DNA of 64,000 bases from Apostichopus japonicus (Eukaryota > Echinodermata > Holothuroidea > Aspidochirotida > Stichopodidae), in contig NC_092565.1 in the NCBI RefSeq assembly GCF_037975245.1, positions 5,863,999 through 5,927,998 on the forward strand, in the 5' to 3' direction. Under the pieces are notes generated by a model. The model was not told the origin of the DNA, made no database searches, and worked only from the letters and a program-made list of their open reading frames with translations. Within the stretch, counting starts at the first letter, position 1; each line of letters begins with the position of its first letter. Positions 58,511-64,000 of the stretch are shown here, piece after piece. The translations under genes were made by a program, and so were the position numbers.

Positions 58511-58784
58511 GTATGGAAAGCCGTTTTAACATTTAATAAGGAATTTCAGATTATCTCGAAATAATTTTAGATATCTCAAATTAAATTACAGATATCTCCA
58601 ATTTATTTAAGATATCTACAAATAATTGCAGATATCTGAAGTTGAATTCGAAATATCTGAAATTGAATTCGAGATATCTGCAATTCTATTTTAGATATCT
58701 GAAATAGAATTTTAGATATCTAAAATAAGAAACAATTTAAGATATCTAAAATTCCCGATTAAAAGTTAAAATGGCTTTCCATAC
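58511..58784. mobile_element. 274-bp inverted-repeat element with phased AGATATCT palindromes
   Basis: The ends are inverted repeats starting GTATGGAAAGCCRTTTTAAC (left 58511-58530; right the reverse complement ending 58784), and the similarity runs on through the AATTT-AGAT boundary for about 45 bp. A 4-bp direct repeat GAGC flanks it (58507-58510, 58785-58788). Inside, the 8-bp palindrome AGATATCT or a one-base variant occurs at 58548, 58569, 58590, 58610, 58630, 58651, 58672, 58693, 58714 and 58740: spacings 21, 21, 20, 20, 21, 21, 21, 21, 26. No ORF. Best described as a MITE or foldback element of unknown family. Confidence 0.8.
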
Positions 58785-58788
58785 GAGC

Positions 58789-61700
58789 CCGTGTGCATGT
58801 GTGTGTGAGGTTGAATAGGATTCATGGGGGTGTACACCCCTACAACCCCGCGCATCCGTGCCTGGCATGTGCATGTGTGTATAGTCAGTTCTAAATGGTT
58901 TACGTGACGTGAGATGGAGTGTAACATTAGGAGGACGGCGGAGGACGCTAGAGCAGACAAACATGTATACCGACCTCTCGTATATTACAAAGCTGTCACT
59001 TTACCGTGAATGGTATCTTCTTAACCTAGATTAGGGAGTTGTTCCATAACAACTCCATGCCTAGTTGATGAGAAAGCATGTCCGTCTCGGTTACGTGATG
59101 ATGTTATTATAGTTTACGTTTCTTCAATCCAGTACATAAGTCGATTGGTAAGTGTAATTCAATCTGTTAGTTATTATATAAAGGCGTACACAGTCAGTCA
59201 ATTGGATTCCTTTTCTATCTGTACTGGATCACTCAATGTGGGATGAATCGATAGACAAGTTACCATAGCAGCATCAGTACCCCAAAATTGCATATCTATT
59301 TTAACTCTGTGGAGTGTTACCTAATTAAACAAAGTGGAGATTAAATGTTATTTGATATTTACAGAATGTCATGTAAAACCAAACAAACTAATCCATTGCC
59401 TTTAGAAACGCAAGTATTTAATTGGCGAAAGAATATGGAGTGATGTTATTTTGTGAAGTTAATTGTCTCGCGCAATGCTCTGAGCACTGATAACAATTTG
59501 TGATTGGTGTGCGAAGTCCACTGTAAATTTTAAAGGAGCTGGTTGCGTTACATCATTTCATATCATGCCATTTGATCAAAAATATGTATTAATGAAAATT
59601 ACCAAACAGTATGGGACACATCATTGACGTTTCGTTGATAACATTATCATTGATTATTGATTGCTTATTAATAATGATAGTTAATGACCAATAAAAAAAA
59701 ATCCAAAAATGTTGACGTTTTTTTGTGTGTAGAAGTTACAGAAATCCAAAAATACTAAATAATGAAAAACATGTAAATTGGTGGGTTTAAGGATCGGACA
59801 GTAACGAATTTTACCAAAGTTTAACACGAAATGCTACTTTAAGACCAAAACATGAGGATGTAAGTACACATGCATGTCACGGACAGGGAAAGCCGTCTTC
59901 TAAGGTATGTTTACCTTGCGCAAGTTTATAACTCATGAAGTACAATTATGTAACGTGATATTTGTACCATTTCTATAATGTATGCCTGATTGTAATCTTA
60001 TCTTCTGCTGACAACAGAGATATAAACAAGCAGACAGTTTCAATATGTTAATGCGTCCTAACTGATCTGTAGTAGTATTTTAGTAAACGTACAGTGAATG
60101 TTCTTTATGGGTTACGTGTGTTGTCACAGTCAAGCCTTGCTTGATTACGACTTCTGTCATAATATATGGAAGCTTGGTATACTAAACACCAATTATAATA
60201 TTTATATTTTATTAATTATTTATTTATCTATTAATACGACAATAATGGAAACGGGCGGTTTCACGAGCTATTTTGCAAGATGTTTTCAGACATGACTACC
60301 TTATCAGAGGAGGTGGGTTATTCACCCCCCCCCCCTCCCCCTTTTGCAACTTCGTAACCATGGTAATAGCTGCTGAGTTTTACATTTCTTGGGATAATCT
60401 CAGATTTTTCGTCAGTAGGCCTAATAGTTAAAATCGATTTTCTAAGAGGAGTATGGAGAATTCAACTCCAAATGCGGTACAGTTAATGTATTGGAATTAT
60501 ATTTGCATATTTCCATAAGCACTTTGCGTATGGTCAGTTTCCCCCATGCACCATACCTACCAAGTAATAGTCAAATTTAGCTTGCAACCGTCCAACTATA
60601 ATGGAACTTAGTAGATGTTTGTTCACCAACTCTTTTTTTAAAGGGTAGCGTAATTAATAATTTTGATCTGTTCTCAAGCCCTTTCAACTATAGTCCAGCT
60701 AATGATTCGAAGTAAATTGTTATCGGATGTTACTGTCGGAATCATCGGAATATTCGGCACAATCAACTTGAAAACAATGCCTTATTTAGTTGAAAGTTAA
60801 TTGTAATATGAAAGGTTATGCAAGTATCGTGTGTGACCATGGGGAATGTCCAAAATAAGAACGTACATTCTTTCATTGTTGAAAGAGAATTACTTAAAAA
60901 GAATTGTCTGGTAGCCCTAAGAACTTACCTCAAAAAACGATAAACGATTTTCCAAACATGTTATCAAAGTATGAAAACAATAATATTGCGTTTGACAGAG
61001 AAACGATTTTTCATTCGTTTAGGATGGATATTTCAAATATGCTTTGAAACAGGAGCGAAAGTGACGTCATCTTGGCAAATGCAGATTGCGACATAACCAA
61101 CGCTGCAAACAGTTCCTACAGTAGTCACAACAAAAACCGCGTTTGAATACAGATTAATTTCTTAATTAAATTAATTTTCGGTGAAATTTCTTCTAAAAAA
61201 AAAATTGGTAAGCCGTCATATATTTAGTGCATCGGTGAGTTTCGTGGTCTTTGTATATAACCCAAGATAAGTTTGAACAGCAGACTCTTCGTTGTTTACA
61301 TTACGCTGTCCAGTTTCAATGCGGAGAATGTTCGCATGTAGGCTACTGTAAAGTTTACAATCGGACAGTTCTACGAAGCCTAAGCTTCCCGGTACTACAT
61401 TCTGCTCTGACATCGATTCCGCCATGTTACACCTTTCGATGTTCCAAATACTTCTCAAGTGATATTAAAGAAGCTTCCTTTTACTTTAAAGTTGAACCGT
61501 GAATTTTATTTTAGCGATTTCGAAGAACGGTTTATGAACTGTGGTTTGAGTGTGAGAGTGTATTATGTGCAATGATATGTACGTACCAGCTGGGCATGGT
61601 AGGCTGTAGCCTATATATTTCGCGATATGTACGTAATATTTATAACAGGCAATCACCTGTGCGTGTACACGTGAGAGTGTATTCGTTGCGGAAATGGGAG

Positions 61701-62072
61701 TGCTAACTTCAAGTCGCTCGTTTTGCCTATTTGCCCGCATTACGTCATTCACCAAATTGGTGAGAAACTGGTGAATTTGAAAGCCAGATTTCTACAAGAA
61801 GAAAAACGTCGACAATTTTCACATGGTTAGAAAGAGAAAATATAAGAACTATGAGGACAATGTATCAAAATCTTCCATCAGACAATTCCTTTTAAGTACA
61901 AGCATCATCCATCATGTTACAAATAGGGCTACAATCATGTTAACAAATGTTTTATAAATAAGTAACAGATATAGTATTTCAGTAGCATTTCATACTAAAG
62001 GCAAAATCCCCCCAAGAACCGATCTTCAGTTCTTCACTTCCCAAAGGTATTGTTTTATAATAATTCTTCAAC
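58789..62072. other. region downstream of the receptor: no gene seen
   Basis: C-run at 60326, otherwise AT-rich. A minus-strand AATAAA at about 61512-61507 could serve the receptor's 3' UTR. Frames at 61216-61755 on the minus strand are unrecognised. Confidence 0.55.
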
Positions 62073-63395
62073 TCACAAGCTGGATCGGAACCAAATCTTT
62101 TTGATTATCTTTGCGAAGGCTCGGCGAAAATCGCGATTAAAGACCGTATATATAATTGGATTGAGGGCACTGTTACAGTAACCGATCCAAAAGATGATAT
62201 CAAATAGCAGGGTTGGAATGTTACAGGATAATCTACATAGAGCAGATATGACGTAAAGTTGAAAGAATGGATACCAACATGCTAGAAATGTCCCCATGAT
62301 AATACCTAGAACTAAAGTAGCTCTTCTTTCACGTTTCTGAGCAAGTCTTCGCTTTGAACGGTCTACGTCCGGGAAACCGTTGGATCTTTGAGACGTTGTT
62401 TGTGAAGTAAGAGAATGATTAACCTGGCGATAAGAATCACCCTCTTGGCCATGACCTTTTGACTGAACTTGACATTTGATTCGATCTCCGCTCTCACTAG
62501 AGAAACATCCTTTCAATAACTGTCGATCTGTAAGTTGACGCTCCTCATTACCATTATTCTTGAAGTCAACTTGAATATTGCCGGTTGAGGTTTTATCGTC
62601 CAGGCATTTGTTAGTCTCTAGATAAATATGCCTCTGGTAATTAAAACCAGTGCCGGTCGATGGCTGACCGCTGTCAGGACATTTCACGATATTGTCACGA
62701 GCGTTTGAATTGGAACGGGCCCTAAATTTCGCAGCACTCCATACATTTGCGTACGTTATGATCATGATCACTGCAGGAATATAGAAGGAACCCATGGTAG
62801 AGAATAGAATGTAACCTACGTTATCACTTATGAGACATTTAAACTTCTCCGACGGTGACTCCTCGACTCGCCATCCAAACAGAGGAGGAACAGATATAAA
62901 AATGGCCAGAGCCCACACGAAGATGATCATCATGTTGACACGGTGAGGCGTTCTCCAAGCGGTGTATTTCACAGCTCGAGTAATACAGCAATAGCGATCT
63001 ATCGCGATCAGACATAGATTCCAGATCGAAGCAGTACAGGCTAGGACGTCACAGACTTTCCACAACTGGCATAGTACAACGCCAAATACCCAGTAGCCAA
63101 GTAGTTGGTTGACTATACCCATCGGCATGATGACAACTCCTACAGTCAGATCTGAGATTGCAAGAGAAACCAAAAATCTGTTTTGAACAGCCTTGAGACT
63201 TCTGTCCGTGGCAACTGCTATGCAAACTAAGGTATTGCCAACAATTATAAGAATTATGACTACCATAGTCAAAATACTAAACAACCAAACTTCTAATGGA
63301 TTATCTTGTGAAGCAGGCATACTATTTGAACTAGGATGGTATCCCTTTGTCATGGCTAGCATGCCTGACTTTTCAGTGATGCTCATATTTGACAT
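62073..63395 (-). CDS. class A GPCR for a biogenic amine (alpha2-adrenergic/octopamine/5-HT1/D2-like), intronless
   Basis: 440-aa seven-helix plasma-membrane receptor, complete in one exon. ATG at 63395 is chosen because an in-frame TGA lies at 63422-63420; no ATG lies between. Hallmarks: N54 (GNTLV, TM1), D82 (TM2), C109 and C187 (loop disulfide), D116 (amine-binding Asp 3.32), DRY 133-135, W161, S199/T200/S203 (5.42/5.43/5.46, hydroxyl-binding), P207, CWYPFF 373-378, W403 and Y406 (7.40/7.43), NPIIY 412-416. A sequon is at N3-M-S. C387 and C391 can form an extracellular-loop-3 disulfide. The third intracellular loop is ~140 aa, basic at its end (KRERR 354-358), and the C-tail only ~23 aa, the layout of Gi/o-coupled amine receptors. 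LGYWVFG after TM2, RAVKYTAWRTPHRV in loop 2 and WIGYCNSALNP in TM7 resemble alpha2-adrenergic receptors, but 5-HT1, D2 or octopamine types remain possible. Tyr at 6.49 and Cys-Cys after DRY are unusual, as is the lack of a palmitoylation cysteine in the tail. Confidence 0.95.
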   Translation of the reverse strand: MSNMSITEKSGMLAMTKGYHPSSNSMPASQDNPLEVWLFSILTMVVIILIIVGNTLVCIAVATDRSLKAVQNRFLVSLAISDLTVGVVIMPMGIVNQLLGYWVFGVVLCQLWKVCDVLACTASIWNLCLIAIDRYCCITRAVKYTAWRTPHRVNMMIIFVWALAIFISVPPLFGWRVEESPSEKFKCLISDNVGYILFSTMGSFYIPAVIMIITYANVWSAAKFRARSNSNARDNIVKCPDSGQPSTGTGFNYQRHIYLETNKCLDDKTSTGNIQVDFKNNGNEERQLTDRQLLKGCFSSESGDRIKCQVQSKGHGQEGDSYRQVNHSLTSQTTSQRSNGFPDVDRSKRRLAQKRERRATLVLGIIMGTFLACWYPFFQLYVISALCRLSCNIPTLLFDIIFWIGYCNSALNPIIYTVFNRDFRRAFAKIIKKIWFRSSL

Positions 63396-63399
63396 AGTC

Positions 63400-63423
63400 T
63401 CAACCAAAAGTCGAGGGTCTCAT
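63400..63423 (-). promoter_or_regulatory. short upstream ORF before the receptor start codon
   Basis: ATG at 63423 opens a 7-codon ORF (MRPSTFG) ending TGA at 63402-63400, only 4 nt before the receptor ATG. The receptor ATG has a favourable A at -3. If the 5' UTR includes this segment, the uORF would tune translation. No transcript evidence is available from the sequence. Confidence 0.4.
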
Positions 63424-64000
63424 CTATTGACAATGTTATATATTAAAATGAAATACCAGACCGGCACGGTTACAACATCAATTTCAAAGATAACATAAAT
63501 CAACGTAAAATAATTAACACTCTTTGATGCAATCTGCAGCATAGATATTTATATGTCATTACGAAAAATTAAGTCAATCCGTCCAGAAGTTTTCAAAACG
63601 AATCTTACACACAAAGATCGACGAATTTCGATAGATTTTCCTCCTATAACACAAAACAAATTAATAGTAGGTGCTCCAGGGAGTTTCATATCTATAGTAT
63701 ATATGTCACAAGATAACTATACACTGAATTCCGAAGCAATTTCGTGAAATCAATAATGGCTCTTGAAATCTTTCTCGACTCTCTGATACGCTTCAACACG
63801 TACAAGATAGCCAATATCTAAAACCAACACAAAACAATGTATTCCGGCTGTAACATCAAACTCCTGTAAAAGTGCTGAAGAATGGCCTACAATTTTTACT
63901 CAAGGCTGTAAAGCTCTTCAATCAAAACAAGGGTACTAGCCTGCTCACGAAGATTCGTTTGATCTGGGTCGCTTTCAGACTACTTGCCTAGCAGTGCCGA
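63424..64000. other. receptor 5' flank
   Basis: Presumed 5' UTR and promoter of the receptor. No TATA box or upstream exon can be placed with confidence. Confidence 0.5.

Noticed and set aside
63396..63407. Receptor reading frame starting at TTG (63407), giving 444 aa
   Set aside because: Nuclear genes start at ATG; the first ATG in this open frame is at 63395, giving 440 aa.

Overview
The window looks like nuclear DNA from an animal, most likely a marine invertebrate deuterostome; an echinoderm such as a sea cucumber is a guess from overall character, not something the sequence proves. It is AT-rich and gene-poor, with introns bearing normal GT..AG sites, many (TA)n microsatellites, non-autonomous DNA transposons, a tRNA-derived SINE and an unusual number of long poly-C/poly-G runs. 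Almost every open reading frame longer than 60 codons looks like chance, with two exceptions.

The main result is a split gene on the minus strand from 34656 down to 15500. Five coding exons (41, 37, 175, 107 and 282 nt), each with good splice sites and matching phases, join into a 213-residue secreted fibroblast growth factor. Exon sizes, signal-peptide exon and total length resemble the FGF8/17/18 family. Exons 3-5 are only moderately conserved and exons 1 and 2 are tiny, so the gene is easy to miss by ORF search. Its introns hold (TA)n arrays, a (GTGC)n array, a hammerhead-ribozyme-like motif (opposite strand) and one well-bounded candidate exon on the opposite strand.

The second gene is an intronless class A GPCR for a biogenic amine on the minus strand (62073-63395, 440 aa). 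It has every aminergic hallmark, a long third intracellular loop and a short tail, and most resembles the alpha2-adrenergic/octopamine/5-HT1/D2 group. Both genes carry a very short upstream ORF just before the start codon.

Layout: 1-15 kb, no convincing gene, a 19-copy 44-bp minisatellite (5839-6674) and a 368-bp hAT-like MITE (9770-10137). 15-34.7 kb, the FGF gene. 34.7-62 kb, no convincing gene, a SINE (45.7 kb), a 791-bp hAT-like element (48716-49506), compound TA/TAGGCTA arrays, a pyrimidine-only block (56.6 kb) and a 274-bp inverted-repeat element (58511-58784) whose interior carries AGATATCT palindromes every 20-21 bp. 62-64 kb, the receptor. The two genes encode an extracellular ligand and a surface receptor of unrelated pathways; nothing here shows that they work together.
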